A DNA stretch of 64,000 bases from JAJRRL01 sp047404195 (lineage in GTDB: Bacteria; Pseudomonadota; Gammaproteobacteria; JAJRRL01): NCBI GenBank assembly GCA_047404195.1, contig JBDOIU010000018.1:62001-126000 (forward strand), read 5' to 3'. The notes below the pieces were generated by a model, which saw only the letters and a program-made list of their open reading frames with translations, had not been told where the DNA came from and made no database searches. Each line of letters opens with the position of its first letter. Within the stretch, counting starts at the first letter, position 1. This document shows positions 34,879 through 44,820 of this stretch, in pieces. The position numbers and the translations under genes were made by a program.

Positions 34879-35436
34879 CTAGCGAGGTTCCCACTGTGGT
34901 TGGAAGCCATCGCAGCTTGTTTTATTCAAAGTAACAAAGTCAACATTGATGACGTTTGCGTTTAAGCATCGTTGGTTGTCAGTAAAAAACGATCGCCCAC
35001 CATGACGTGAGATAACGATCACATCGTTTGTTGTGTCCTTGATGCGAATATTGCTGCTGGCGTGCTTGAAAGTGTAAAGCGTGATCCTCTGCTTGTGAGT
35101 ATGCGTGTAATCGTATGCGATGATGACTCCTTTCCTTCCTGTTGGGCGCAGTTTCATTGATTTTTTATTGGGGCACGATAAAAGTCCGCGTATGCCGACT
35201 GGGCAGTCTGCAACATAAACCTGCTTGACTCAACCAGCATTGCCTTGGCAAAGACCAGTGTAACCAGCATTGCTGTCACTGCCGGGGCTGCATGCATAAG
35301 CGATGGGTGCGAGGAGACGAATATCATGGCCATTGTTATCAGTGACAGTAAACCTCTCAGACTTGTATGCAAAAGACAATGGACTCACTGCAAGTGTTGT
35401 GATGAAGGTCAGGCCTGTGAATATATTTCTGAGCAT
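34879..35436 (-). pseudogene. Exported protein gene interrupted by an in-frame TGA
   Basis: The ATG at 35436 opens a signal peptide (MLRNIFTGLTFITTLAVSPL then SFA) and a mature domain beginning YKSERFTVTDNNG. The frame meets TGA at 35230-35232 after 68 codons, then continues open in the same frame for 117 more codons (VKQVYVADCPVG, KGVIIAYDYTHTHKQ, DNQRCLNANVINVDFV) to a normal stop. Cysteine spacing in both halves looks continuous. So this is one ~185-residue periplasmic or secreted protein with a nonsense codon, or one relying on readthrough. It is divergent from the next exported-protein operon. No family recognised. Confidence 0.65.
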
Positions 35437-35674
35437 GATGAATGACGTGGTGTGGCTCCTTGCTGGGTATGCAAAACATATTCTGCTAGCATTTCAGCTG
35501 AATATCAATACTTTGTAACACTGCTTTGTAGCACGAGCCGCGAACAGGCTATTTCCCCAGCGAAAAAAATGATCCTGAACGCAGGGCAAATACAGGGCAC
35601 TCACACACCCAGATTGACATGTGATGCTGTTACGTTTATTATATGATCAGTTTAATTTGTAGCTAGGAAACAGC

Positions 35675-36142
35675 ATGAAAAATACAATATTAGCCGTCAC
35701 ATTAGGTGTTTTGACAACCAGTACTTTTGCGACATCTTACATTGCTCAGACGGGTGCTTCTTGTGAGGCACTTGAACCGTTACAGCAAATTGGTCTGACA
35801 GTGAATGATGCAGCAGGTGGCGTGCAAGTTGATTTAATACATCGTGCACATTCTATTCCAGCTGGGTCATATGTCTCTTTTCAGTTTAACACAGCAGAGA
35901 TTGATGCCAATCAAGTGGCTCATTTTCAGAAGGATTTTTACTCGCAATACAATTCAGATGAGCGTGATATTGATCGCTATCAGTTTGATCTTGACCTCAG
36001 TCAGCGCGATAGTGGTATCGTGGTCATGAAACACTATGCGGAATTGTTTACAGACGCCACGAGCAATGAGGATAAAGATCATTTTATATCATACGATGAG
36101 CCACCCTGTGGCGATATCATTTTCAAGCGTATGGGAGGCTAA
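35675..36142 (+). CDS. Small exported orphan protein
   Basis: 155 residues. Signal peptide MKNTILAVTLGVLTTSTFA, then a mature domain with two cysteines (ASCEALEPL near the start and PPCGDIIFKRM at the end) that could form a disulphide joining the termini of a beta-rich domain (SYVSFQFNTAEID, GIVVMKHYAEL). AGGAAA precedes the ATG. It is followed after three bases by a second exported protein with a similar plan and then a cupin, so the three form an operon. No known family. Confidence 0.75.
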   Translation: MKNTILAVTLGVLTTSTFATSYIAQTGASCEALEPLQQIGLTVNDAAGGVQVDLIHRAHSIPAGSYVSFQFNTAEIDANQVAHFQKDFYSQYNSDERDIDRYQFDLDLSQRDSGIVVMKHYAELFTDATSNEDKDHFISYDEPPCGDIIFKRMGG

Positions 36143-36145
36143 AGC

Positions 36146-36592
36146 ATGATGACACTGCGTAAATTACTCGTTCCAATTCTATCTGTTGTGTTAACGTCTG
36201 CGGCATACTCCCATGTAGATCACTATGTGCTTGATGGGCCTGTCAGCATTGATTGTCCTGATAATAACTCAATATCAATAGACTTTAGCAAGCTCAGCAT
36301 TGACAGAAGCAATCAGTTGGCCACTCTTGACTCAACTTTCAATGGTACGACCAGCCACATGCTGTTCACACTGCAAAACTCCCCTGCAGGTGAAGTGTTT
36401 AAACTTGTTTTCAAAGACCCAACATCATTGTCGCGTCAAGAATCAACATTATATGTGACTGAAATTGTATCGCCATCCGACAAGAATGTTTATATCAACA
36501 GATATGTATCACAAGACTACAACGATGATGGCAGTACTGATGGTGCACCAATGGCATGTAAAATGAACGTACATTTTCGTTTTGTCAAATGA
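36146..36592 (+). CDS. Small exported orphan protein
   Basis: 148 residues. Signal peptide MMTLRKLLVPILSVVLTSAA; the mature part starts around YSHVDHYVLDGP and has two cysteines (SIDCPDN and MACKMNV near the end) with beta-strand-like alternation between, the same overall plan as the preceding gene. GGGAGG inside the end of that gene serves as ribosome site. The stop overlaps the start of the cupin gene (ATGA). Probably periplasmic; function unknown. Confidence 0.75.
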   Translation: MMTLRKLLVPILSVVLTSAAYSHVDHYVLDGPVSIDCPDNNSISIDFSKLSIDRSNQLATLDSTFNGTTSHMLFTLQNSPAGEVFKLVFKDPTSLSRQESTLYVTEIVSPSDKNVYINRYVSQDYNDDGSTDGAPMACKMNVHFRFVK

Positions 36593-37089
36593 GAATTATT
36601 TTATCGTTGGTTGCAATGTGGGGTGTAACGAGTTACGCGGCCCCAATTGTTCACACTGCTGCGCCAGGGAAGGGTATTATTCCAGCAGTATACCCTCATT
36701 ACAAACAAATGGCGGCAGCTTATGATTTTAATAACCTGCCATTCCAGCCAATAGTCAAAGGGGTGGCGCGGCGTTTTGTGATGGGCACACACAGCACGGT
36801 TGTTGAGTGGCGAGTTAAAGCGGGAGCGACATTGCCCTTGCATTACCATCCACATGAGCAAATCAACTGGGTGATCAAAGGTGCATTCTCGGTATATTCC
36901 CAAAATGAAAAAACACTATTGAAGGCCGGTCAAATGATGGTTTTTCCGCCTTATGTGCCACATCAATTCGTTGCCATGAAAGACAGCTTGTTGATCGGTT
37001 TTGTGTCGCCTGAGCGCAAGGATTTCTTGCCACGCTTAGCCGGTATTCCGAGGACTAGTGCACACAGCGACCTGCTTGAGGCGCACTGA
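36589..37089 (+). CDS. Exported cupin-domain protein
   Basis: 166 residues. Short signal peptide (MRIILSLVAMWGVTSYAA), then a single cupin barrel: motif 1 GATLPLHYHPHEQINWVIKG with the metal-binding HxH and later motif 2 KAGQMMVFPPYVPHQF with the second His. The usual Glu of motif 1 is in HPHEQ. Cupins bind a metal and act as dioxygenases, isomerases or sugar/ligand binders; an exported single-domain form is most likely periplasmic. Third gene of the operon with the two small exported proteins, translation coupled by a four-base overlap. Confidence 0.85.
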   Translation: MRIILSLVAMWGVTSYAAPIVHTAAPGKGIIPAVYPHYKQMAAAYDFNNLPFQPIVKGVARRFVMGTHSTVVEWRVKAGATLPLHYHPHEQINWVIKGAFSVYSQNEKTLLKAGQMMVFPPYVPHQFVAMKDSLLIGFVSPERKDFLPRLAGIPRTSAHSDLLEAH

Positions 37090-37323
37090 ATATTACCCAG
37101 TACTTGCCGTATGCTGCTTCAGTGAAGCCTACTCATGCATATTGTCTTCTTATTCCATCTCTTTGGTTGTGGTCGAGCGTACAATATTCAGTGTTGGCTC
37201 GTACGCCTACTACCCCATCCTGTAGTTTGTATGATCTGATGCATAGTGGTATAGTTGTTGATTGTTTGTCTTGCTGATAGCACATGAGTGCGCCTTTCGT
37301 GGTTAAAAGAGGGGGCCTATATT

Positions 37324-40300
37324 ATGAAAGATTATTTAAACAATCACTTAGGCTTATCATATTCCATTTTGGTTGATAATGAGCCGTCTGGTGAACTTTG
37401 TGATGAGCAGGCAATTGAAGAGTGGGAATTGTATAAACTATCCAAGCTGTCATTATTGGAATATGCCGATTCTGGTCACTTGACTGAGGATTGTGAAGAT
37501 TCAGAAAATTTACCGGAAAGTGCATATTACCCAACGCCATTAACAAGAAGCGAGATTGTTGGCTACATCACAGGTGAGCTGTCATGTAATGTGGACATGG
37601 CGTATATAGTTGAATCTGAAGAAGTGGAGAATGCTATTCAGGTAGTATTGCGTTCACCTTGTTCAGAAGATGAGATTGCATTTATTTATAAGCTTTGGTC
37701 GATTGAGCCTAATGTGATCAGTGACTTTGAACCAGTTTTGACACAAATGCGGCAGTATGTCAGGAACACGGCATCATATGGTTCTGCTGATCCATCGCTA
37801 TTAGAGCGGTATATAGCTATATTAGGTGATGATGCTACTCAAGATACTTTTATTGAAATGGCGCTCGAGAATGATAACGTTGAGCTACTTGAATTATGTG
37901 AAGTTGATGATGTTGATGAGGAAGAGTTGAAAGAGTTATATGAGCAAGCATCTGAAGAAAATGCAATCAAGTGTATGTATTTTTTAACCTATACTGATAT
38001 GACTGATTCTGCATGTGATCTCTTCTATCAACAAGCGATACTCAAAGGCAGTTCTGAGGCGTTACTGTACTGTGATGTTCCATACAGAAAAAAGTACATT
38101 AAGCTTGCAGTTAGAAATCAAAAGTTAGATGCTCTCAGTTACTTTGCGATAGAAAGTCCTGTGCTGACAGCTGATTACCTGATTAAAAACGTTTCTGATA
38201 GTAATCCTATTCGGCGTACTGAGTCATGTCAGATTTACGCTATATTATGGCGTAAAATAAGAGGGCATCATAAGTATTCGCGCAAGCTACTTGACCATAT
38301 CTTAAGTGGCCCTGAATTATTCATAAAAGGGTGGATTGAGCAGGTTGGATTGGCTAGGATTGCCAATGATATTGCACCACAGAGATATGCGAAAAAAATA
38401 GGGGATAAGCTACAAGAGTATTTCGAAAACACCTCTCATAAAATCAACCTGAATATGATTTCGGCAAGTACTCGTGATGCAAGTGCGATCAATAGACTGC
38501 TGTGCTGGTTTCCTGTGCAGTTAGAGCGTGACTGTGATCCTGACTTGCTGCGGTTGCGATGCTACATGGCTACAGATAATACCCTAAAGCCAGAAGACCG
38601 ACGAACATCATTTTTAATTGGTGCGCCTCTGAGCAGCATGTGGCGTCTGTACCCGGGCACCATGCAGTCACCATACTTTAAAGTGAGTAATGAATTGTCT
38701 GAGTTCTACACCCGCTCAGCATGTTCTGCAACGGCGAAAGCGCTACAGATCTATCTTCAACTAAAAAAAGACAGTATAGAGTGTAAGGTGATGGTAAAGC
38801 AAAAAGGTAAATCGCCCTTTATGGCCTGGAATGCCCATACTGGACAATACGCCAATCCAATAGAAGCGTTGGCTCGTGGTGCAATAGGTCCCGCTGGGTC
38901 AAAACAGAAGCCCAGTAAACAAGAAAGTCATATTTCCAGTTCAAAACACTGTGTCGGAGATGCTTATCTTTATACAGCGTTATTAAAGTATCGGCTGGAT
39001 TTCTGTAGGCTCATTGCTGATAAAATGCCTACTGTCAATCATATCAACGTTAAGTTTGCGAATGATTATCCCTGTATGATGGTATTTATAGCGTTACCCA
39101 CTCTGAAAAAAAAACCAAGTGCAGCGTGTGCTAATGCTTGGACTCAGCTGATTATGTGTCTATTGATCCCACTACTGAATAAAGTGTTTATGAGTAATGG
39201 TTACCCCATTGAAGTTGTTGCTCGTGCGAGTTTTGGGTTTTTGACACCGACACTTTCGGCATATGACCAGTCTATTCGCATTAATCTTGGCCTCTTACCT
39301 CAGTATTGTGTTGAGCTGATTGTGGGTTCATTGAAGTCTATTGATGAGGTGCTTTCAGGGCTATATAGCCAGCAATTTACCCATGACGACTGGCCCGTAC
39401 ATGTGGAGTCTATATTTTTAGGTGAATCTTATCAGAAGTACTTTGGCCCTAAGGCACCAAAACTAGAATCGGTATTTAAGGCCTTATGGATAAAAGTTGA
39501 AAGAGGTGATTGTGGGCGCAAATTGGTTCAAAGTATTTCGCGTACAGCTGGTATGCGTCAATACCTTGTATCGCATGTGACACAGAATATTGATGATTTA
39601 TCAACTAAAGGGTTGATTAAAGCTTGGATGCAGAGCTTGAGTGATGTCATCAAGTCGCAATTTAAAGTTACAAAGAGGCAGCTGTCTGCTGTTAAAAACT
39701 CAGTTATGCATACCGACAAAAATCTTAATATTTCACAGAAAAAACTGAATGGTGAAGACAATTTCTTCTCAATCGTTGCTGCAATAACCCAAAGGCTTGA
39801 AAAGCAAGTTCAATCTATGCCGTACCTTCCTGCTGTTCTGAGGTCACCAATGTATAAAAATCTGAAGGAGTTGAAAAGTTGTGTTAAGAACAGACGCATC
39901 CAGAGATTGTATTATCATTTCGAGATGGTCAATGAGTTGTTGTTTGCATGCGCGCCTTATTATGCAAAAGCAGAGTCTATTCAAGATGGTGAAGCATCTG
40001 ATTCAGACGATGAGATTGAGCTGGAGGCTTATCCTCAACAAACACTATTTGGTAAGAAATATATTACGCATAATGGGATGAGAAGTATTTGGGCTGCGAT
40101 TACCATTGCTACTAGGCTACTCAATAAGGATAAATTGCACAGCACAAATGAACCTAAGATTCCATCGATTGCCTGTGTCAACCCATACTATGAGCTCGCA
40201 AATACGCTACAGAAGTGGGCTGAATATGCTACAAAATGTGATGTCAGTTCACAGCTTAGAGTAGATAAAAAAAACCCTGTAGATGCTGATATTTTATTTG

Positions 40301-40725
40301 CAGATCTCAATGCCTGTGAAACATGTAGGGAGCGTCGGCCAGCATTGTCTACACAGATCGTTAAAAACACATCTATATTAATAGTTGATACAACAAGTTC
40401 CTTGCCTGTCCTCGTTTTCAATTGGCTGAAGTTGCTTTTTGAGAAAAAGCTGGCATTGAAGGCTGTGATCTGTGTCGCCAGTGGTTTGAAAGAGCAGCAG
40501 CTTGGTGCTGACAAAAATCACTATGGCGTTATCCGTATTTTTTCACGCAATAAGAAAACGAGAGATGAGATGATGGCACATTTAGCAGCCATTGAAACGC
40601 CACTTCGTAACAGGGTTGCACAGAGTCACCGCAAGCTAATGAAATTAATCGGCTGTGTTCCTGCATCCGCTGTTTTTTTTCCGCAGAGCCAGCGTGTAGT
40701 CAGTGATTTGGTATCCCCAAAGTGA
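37324..40725 (+). CDS. Very large orphan protein (helical repeat N terminus)
   Basis: 1133 residues from the ATG at 37324, which follows GAGGGGG; a GTG at 37288 is unlikely. No family recognised. Residues ~150-330 look like degenerate helical repeats (FIEMALENDNVELLELCEV, CDLFYQQAILKGSSEALLYC) of the kind left by diverged ankyrin units. The middle is helical. The last 300 residues contain an acidic loop (DGEASDSDDEIELEAYP) and an alpha/beta-looking part with a buried strand SILIVDTTSSLPVLVFNWL and four close cysteines (NACETC nearby). No signal peptide. Size, solo transcription and orphan status fit a translocated effector; unproven. Confidence 0.7.
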   Translation: MKDYLNNHLGLSYSILVDNEPSGELCDEQAIEEWELYKLSKLSLLEYADSGHLTEDCEDSENLPESAYYPTPLTRSEIVGYITGELSCNVDMAYIVESEEVENAIQVVLRSPCSEDEIAFIYKLWSIEPNVISDFEPVLTQMRQYVRNTASYGSADPSLLERYIAILGDDATQDTFIEMALENDNVELLELCEVDDVDEEELKELYEQASEENAIKCMYFLTYTDMTDSACDLFYQQAILKGSSEALLYCDVPYRKKYIKLAVRNQKLDALSYFAIESPVLTADYLIKNVSDSNPIRRTESCQIYAILWRKIRGHHKYSRKLLDHILSGPELFIKGWIEQVGLARIANDIAPQRYAKKIGDKLQEYFENTSHKINLNMISASTRDASAINRLLCWFPVQLERDCDPDLLRLRCYMATDNTLKPEDRRTSFLIGAPLSSMWRLYPGTMQSPYFKVSNELSEFYTRSACSATAKALQIYLQLKKDSIECKVMVKQKGKSPFMAWNAHTGQYANPIEALARGAIGPAGSKQKPSKQESHISSSKHCVGDAYLYTALLKYRLDFCRLIADKMPTVNHINVKFANDYPCMMVFIALPTLKKKPSAACANAWTQLIMCLLIPLLNKVFMSNGYPIEVVARASFGFLTPTLSAYDQSIRINLGLLPQYCVELIVGSLKSIDEVLSGLYSQQFTHDDWPVHVESIFLGESYQKYFGPKAPKLESVFKALWIKVERGDCGRKLVQSISRTAGMRQYLVSHVTQNIDDLSTKGLIKAWMQSLSDVIKSQFKVTKRQLSAVKNSVMHTDKNLNISQKKLNGEDNFFSIVAAITQRLEKQVQSMPYLPAVLRSPMYKNLKELKSCVKNRRIQRLYYHFEMVNELLFACAPYYAKAESIQDGEASDSDDEIELEAYPQQTLFGKKYITHNGMRSIWAAITIATRLLNKDKLHSTNEPKIPSIACVNPYYELANTLQKWAEYATKCDVSSQLRVDKKNPVDADILFADLNACETCRERRPALSTQIVKNTSILIVDTTSSLPVLVFNWLKLLFEKKLALKAVICVASGLKEQQLGADKNHYGVIRIFSRNKKTRDEMMAHLAAIETPLRNRVAQSHRKLMKLIGCVPASAVFFPQSQRVVSDLVSPK

Positions 40726-41038
40726 TGTCGGCATGGTGCAAATTCATTGCTTTGCTGATGTGTGCATTTTGATATGTTGAAGCGGTATTGTGGTTGACAT
40801 TCCAGGTATTTCAGTGAAGCCGACAGGATGCTTAAGTGCAGTACGGTTGTTTTATTAGAATATTCTGAGCACGATCAGGGTCTCTTTGAGCCCCTCTCGA
40901 GGATCACCATTCATTTCGTGTTGCTATCTTATGCCTCATGGTATCAATCCAATTGTACAATATTTCTTTGCAAAATACGGTACTGCTGAATGTTGACATG
41001 TATTAATCTGAGTGTAGTTGTTAATGCATGGAGGGTGC
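40726..41038. other. Intergenic region upstream of virB2
   Basis: 313 bases. TTGACA occurs at 40995-41000 but without a convincing -10 at normal spacing, so the promoter of the virB genes is not clear. A weak GAGCCCCTCTCGAGG stretch near 40890 could fold. No coding frame supported. Confidence 0.4.
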
Positions 41039-41320
41039 ATGAAAAGATTCGGATTATTGATCAGCATGATGCTGTTATTTTCAGTGGCGCATGCTTCTGG
41101 AGGTGGGGATGTGATTAGTCAAGTATTAGAAAACTGTCTTTCGTTGCTGCAGTCGAAAATTGCACGGCTGGTCGCAGTCATAGCAATCGTTGGTGTTGGC
41201 TATGCCACCGTTTTCTTGGGTAGAATTCCAAAAGAACGGGCTGCAGCTATTGTGTTGGGTATAGGCCTTATCTATGGTGCGGGATTTATTGTGGAGAAGT
41301 TGGGTTATGCAGCCAGTTAA
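41039..41320 (+). CDS. virB2: VirB2/TrbC-type pilin subunit
   Basis: 93 residues from the ATG at 41039, which has GGAGGG directly upstream. Signal peptide MKRFGLLISMMLLFSVAHA, then a short mature protein with two hydrophobic helices (IARLVAVIAIVGVGYATVFL and AAAIVLGIGLIYGAGFIVEKLG) typical of the VirB2/TrbC pilin of type IV secretion systems. First gene of a four-gene block in the canonical order B2-B3-B4-B5; it overlaps virB3 by 14 bases. Confidence 0.85.
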   Translation: MKRFGLLISMMLLFSVAHASGGGDVISQVLENCLSLLQSKIARLVAVIAIVGVGYATVFLGRIPKERAAAIVLGIGLIYGAGFIVEKLGYAAS

Positions 41321-41597
41321 GCAATCGCAGATGCATATTTGTTATATCGCGCTCACACGTCGGCAAGCGATATTTGGCGTTTGTGTTGAGTATTTCTTTT
41401 TGCTGGCTGCCTGTTCACTGTGTTTGTTTGTGTTGCTGGATAGCATTATTGTATTGGCTTGCTTCCCACCATTGTTGTTGCTGGGTAAAATATTGACGGC
41501 GCGCGATGCATACTTTTTAAAGATATTGCGTCAAAACAGTCTGTTGCTACGACAATTCAGTATGACTTCACTGCGAGTGCATTATGACGCATTTTGA
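41307..41597 (+). CDS. virB3: VirB3/TrbD-type inner-membrane protein
   Basis: 96 residues from the ATG at 41307, inside the end of virB2 with GGAG upstream. Short N-terminal segment with LTRRQAIFGV, then a hydrophobic hairpin (YFFLLAACSLCLFVLLDSII) and LARDAYF-like TARDAYFLKIL, as in VirB3, which associates with the VirB4 ATPase. It overlaps both neighbours by 14 bases, indicating tight translational coupling. Identified by pattern, size and position. Confidence 0.83.
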   Translation: MQPVKQSQMHICYIALTRRQAIFGVCVEYFFLLAACSLCLFVLLDSIIVLACFPPLLLLGKILTARDAYFLKILRQNSLLLRQFSMTSLRVHYDAF

Positions 41598-43965
41598 TCA
41601 TGATCAGGCTCAGCCTGTTTCTTCACACTTTCATGTGACGCATATGTTGACTGAGACTGATGTGGCGCTTGATGGTGGTGTTGCTTGTATTTATTTACTG
41701 GATGAGTATGCCAGTCATTTGAATGCAGATGCAGAGCAAGAAAAAGTGGCACAGGCATGGCGGCAGTTTATGTCGCAGCTAGAGGTAGGCAGTGTCGTGC
41801 GCGTGTACCGTTACCGTGATCAAAATGATGAGCAGTGTCATGATTCAGCTTCGTCTGATCTGAATTCAATGATACGCGTTGCCTATGAGTCGGCATTGCT
41901 GCAAAGTGGTGTGATGCATCAATATGGCTTTTGTGCCTTATGTTATTACCCGCCTGGCGGGTGGCAGGATGCCTGGTCGGGACAGCAGTTGCCAGAGTCG
42001 TATGTTACCATGAAGCGACAGTTTGAAACATTGTTGTCTACTATGCGTCCGAACTGCTTGAGTATACACAGTCGTCCTTTGTCGCTCCTTGAGGTGCTCT
42101 CATTAGCAGTAAATGGTGGTTGTGCACCTGTGTTATCACCTGATCAGGTGCAATTCAATGTGCCAGATAAATCAGGTGTGAGTTTACCGGCTGGGCATTT
42201 GGGTTCTTTCCTGGCCTGCCGCCATGTCCAGCTGAATAGGCATATTCAATATCAGGCGCATGCACGCACTCGATATGCTGAGTTATTGAGTATGAAGCAT
42301 TATCCAACGCAAACGCAGCGTGATCATTTGCGATGTTTGGACCAAACGTGTATTGCCATGCTCAGCTGTCACGTGTACCAGCCAGTAGTACAGGCAGATG
42401 CGCAACGTCAAATTGATAAAAAACGCTCACTGATGCAATTTGTGGGTAGTAAGTCACAGCAACATATTGCTGCTTTATCATCGCTAGAGACCAGCCTATC
42501 ACAAGACGAAGTCAGTATGGGTAGTCACCAACACAGTTTGTTGGTGTTGTGTGATACTGAGTCGCAGCTGTCTGAGAGTGTGAGTAAGATCAAAGCGCTT
42601 TATGCTTCAGTGGGTATAAACGTCATATCTGAACGCTTGGGGCTGGCTTTGGCTTTTTGGGGGATGTCTGTAGGAGGTGAGCGTTATTTAAGCCGCTTGG
42701 CAACCATCAGCGCAACGAATTTTGTCGATTTTTGTTGTGTCGCTCAGGCTTCATCTGGCGCAACTGCGGGCTACTTGGGGGATGTGGCACTGTGTCATTT
42801 CGTGACGGATCAGTACACGCGTTATCGTTTTCATTGTCACTTACCGAGTAATGGTCGGAGTTTCTCATTGGGTCATGGTTTGATTGTGGGAGGCAGTGGC
42901 TGCGGTAAAACAGTGTTATTGAATTTTCTGGTTGCACAGTTGGCACGTTATGGTGGTGCCAGTTTCTTTTTTGACCGTGATGCGGGTGCAAAATCATATA
43001 TACTGGCTGCTGGCGGTACATATGTGACTGTTGCAGGAGATAGTGCATTATTTAATCCATTTGCACTGGTTGATAACAGTGAGAATCGGCAATTTATCGT
43101 CAGTTTGCTAGTGGCATTGTGTGGTGGTGAGCAGCGGCTCACTGCAGCAGATAAAGCGTGTTTGAGTGAGTGTGTGCATTATACTTATACACAGTTGCCA
43201 CCTCATCTGAGATTGTTGCGCTACGCTATTCAAGTATTGCCGCTGAGTTTTCCTGCGCGACATGATTTGATGCAGTGGTGTCACTCTCTGGGTGACGAGC
43301 CGGATGGTCACTTTGCAGCGGTGTTTGATAATGAAGAAGAGGGAATTGATTGGTCACAGCCATTATGTGGTTTTGATATGACGGCATTACTTGATCATGG
43401 CAGTGATCAGCTAAGAGCGGTTGTGCTGTATTACGTGATGCACCGTATACAGCAACAAGCCTGTGGTCAAAGGATCAGTATTATTTTGGACGAAGCATGG
43501 CAGGTATTGAATGACGATTTTTGGCAGCCGATATTGCGTCGTTGGTTGCCGACGATGCGTAAAAGAAATGTGCATATTTTATTTGCAACTCAATCGCTTG
43601 TCAGTGTGATTGCGTCACCGTTGCGGCAAATCATAGTGGATAACTTAGCCACAACCTGCCTTTTCCCGAACGGGCAAGCGTTGCGCAGTGACTACGTGGA
43701 TGAGTGGGGGCTCACGCAGGCGCAGTATGATGTCATCAAAGCAGCAAGTGATATGCGCTCATTCATGTTGCTCGTGAATCAAGTGGCAACCATGTTGCGA
43801 TTCGACTTGTCACAAGCGCCGCAGGTATTGGAACTATTATTGGGCCGTGTAAAGTTAGACACGGATCACAGTTGCGATCTCGCCGCGCATTCAGGACAAT
43901 CACAAGATGGCGATTTGTTAAGTGCAGAGCAGGCTGTTGCGCCTGGTCGTACGCAACAGGAGTGA
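41584..43965 (+). CDS. virB4: VirB4-type secretion ATPase
   Basis: 793 residues. The N-terminal ~400 residues match the CagE/TrbE/VirB N domain (SLLEVLSLAVNGGC, YLSRLATISATNFVDF). Walker A is VGGSGCGKTVLLNF at ~436, followed by FFFDRDAGAKSYILAAGG, and Walker B IIILDEAWQVLND-like ISIILDEAWQVL at ~628 with RNVHILFATQS after it. VirB4 is a hexameric cytoplasmic-face ATPase powering pilus assembly and substrate transfer. Complete and well conserved, arguing that this secretion block is under selection. Confidence 0.96.
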   Translation: MTHFDHDQAQPVSSHFHVTHMLTETDVALDGGVACIYLLDEYASHLNADAEQEKVAQAWRQFMSQLEVGSVVRVYRYRDQNDEQCHDSASSDLNSMIRVAYESALLQSGVMHQYGFCALCYYPPGGWQDAWSGQQLPESYVTMKRQFETLLSTMRPNCLSIHSRPLSLLEVLSLAVNGGCAPVLSPDQVQFNVPDKSGVSLPAGHLGSFLACRHVQLNRHIQYQAHARTRYAELLSMKHYPTQTQRDHLRCLDQTCIAMLSCHVYQPVVQADAQRQIDKKRSLMQFVGSKSQQHIAALSSLETSLSQDEVSMGSHQHSLLVLCDTESQLSESVSKIKALYASVGINVISERLGLALAFWGMSVGGERYLSRLATISATNFVDFCCVAQASSGATAGYLGDVALCHFVTDQYTRYRFHCHLPSNGRSFSLGHGLIVGGSGCGKTVLLNFLVAQLARYGGASFFFDRDAGAKSYILAAGGTYVTVAGDSALFNPFALVDNSENRQFIVSLLVALCGGEQRLTAADKACLSECVHYTYTQLPPHLRLLRYAIQVLPLSFPARHDLMQWCHSLGDEPDGHFAAVFDNEEEGIDWSQPLCGFDMTALLDHGSDQLRAVVLYYVMHRIQQQACGQRISIILDEAWQVLNDDFWQPILRRWLPTMRKRNVHILFATQSLVSVIASPLRQIIVDNLATTCLFPNGQALRSDYVDEWGLTQAQYDVIKAASDMRSFMLLVNQVATMLRFDLSQAPQVLELLLGRVKLDTDHSCDLAAHSGQSQDGDLLSAEQAVAPGRTQQE

Positions 43966-43973
43966 GTTCTATC

Positions 43974-44657
43974 ATGGGCAGTGATCGGGTTTGTTTGTTC
44001 AGTGTTGTTATATTATTGGGCACAATATGGGTACCACAGGCTGCCATTGGTTTTTTGCCAGTGATTGATATTCACAGTATCTTGAAGCTCAATGCTGAGA
44101 TTTCGGCTGTCAGAAAAAACTACCAAGAGTTGGTTGCATTGCGCAAGGCGGCCAAAGATCAACTGCAGGCTGTAAAGCACAATCTATCGGGACTGACTCA
44201 TTATGGTGATCTCGAGAATGAAATGGACGTATTGTCTAAGCGTTATGCCTCGGTTGACGATCCGACAGCTGAGGCATCACAGCCAAATGCTGTGTATGCT
44301 AAGCAAGAGCAAGTGGTGCGTCAGCAGCAGGCACATGGTGAGCTTAATCCGAGTCAGTCAAAGCAGTTATTAACAGGCTGGCGAGCTGCAAATGCAGCCG
44401 CGTCACAGTCACAACAGGATATTCAGCGCTATCATGACCGCCAACAGACATTGCAGCATTTAACGCAATTGATCAATCACTCTGCGACCGCGAAATCATC
44501 TGCTGATTTAAATGCACGACTATTGGGTGAGTTAGGTTATCTTCAAAATCAGCAGCTACAGCATGCAGCGTTGTTGAACAAGCAACTTGCGGCGCAAAAG
44601 GCAAGACAATTATCCAATGAAATGGCTGAGTCTGACTTTACACAGGTTCCTCAGTAA
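43974..44657 (+). CDS. virB5: VirB5-type minor pilin (TrbJ-like)
   Basis: 227 residues from the ATG at 43974; AGGAG lies about 11 bases upstream. Signal peptide region VCLFSVVILLGTIWVPQAA, then FLPVIDIHSILKLNAEISAV and long Gln/Ala-rich helices (NQQLQHAALLNKQLAAQKAR) as in VirB5 pilus-tip adhesins. Follows virB4 by eight bases. After it the operon ends: no virB6, virB8-B11 or virD4 appears before the next convergent gene. Confidence 0.8.
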   Translation: MGSDRVCLFSVVILLGTIWVPQAAIGFLPVIDIHSILKLNAEISAVRKNYQELVALRKAAKDQLQAVKHNLSGLTHYGDLENEMDVLSKRYASVDDPTAEASQPNAVYAKQEQVVRQQQAHGELNPSQSKQLLTGWRAANAAASQSQQDIQRYHDRQQTLQHLTQLINHSATAKSSADLNARLLGELGYLQNQQLQHAALLNKQLAAQKARQLSNEMAESDFTQVPQ

Positions 44658-44820
44658 AGTGTCCTTTCTTTTAATGCAAAAGAAAATCATAGTTCAGGGT
44701 TAAGACTAACTGAATGTTAATCAGCTCCGCCGTCATACATGTTCATGTCTCCCACAGTGATCAATATGCCTTTGACAATCTATGTGAATTTCTATTAAAG
44801 CAACGTTTTATCAATCAAAA

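Noticed and set aside
35154..35372. Separate 72-codon gene in another frame of the exported-protein pseudogene
   Set aside because: The frame with signal peptide continues across the TGA in the same phase, which explains both halves better than a frameshift or an extra gene.
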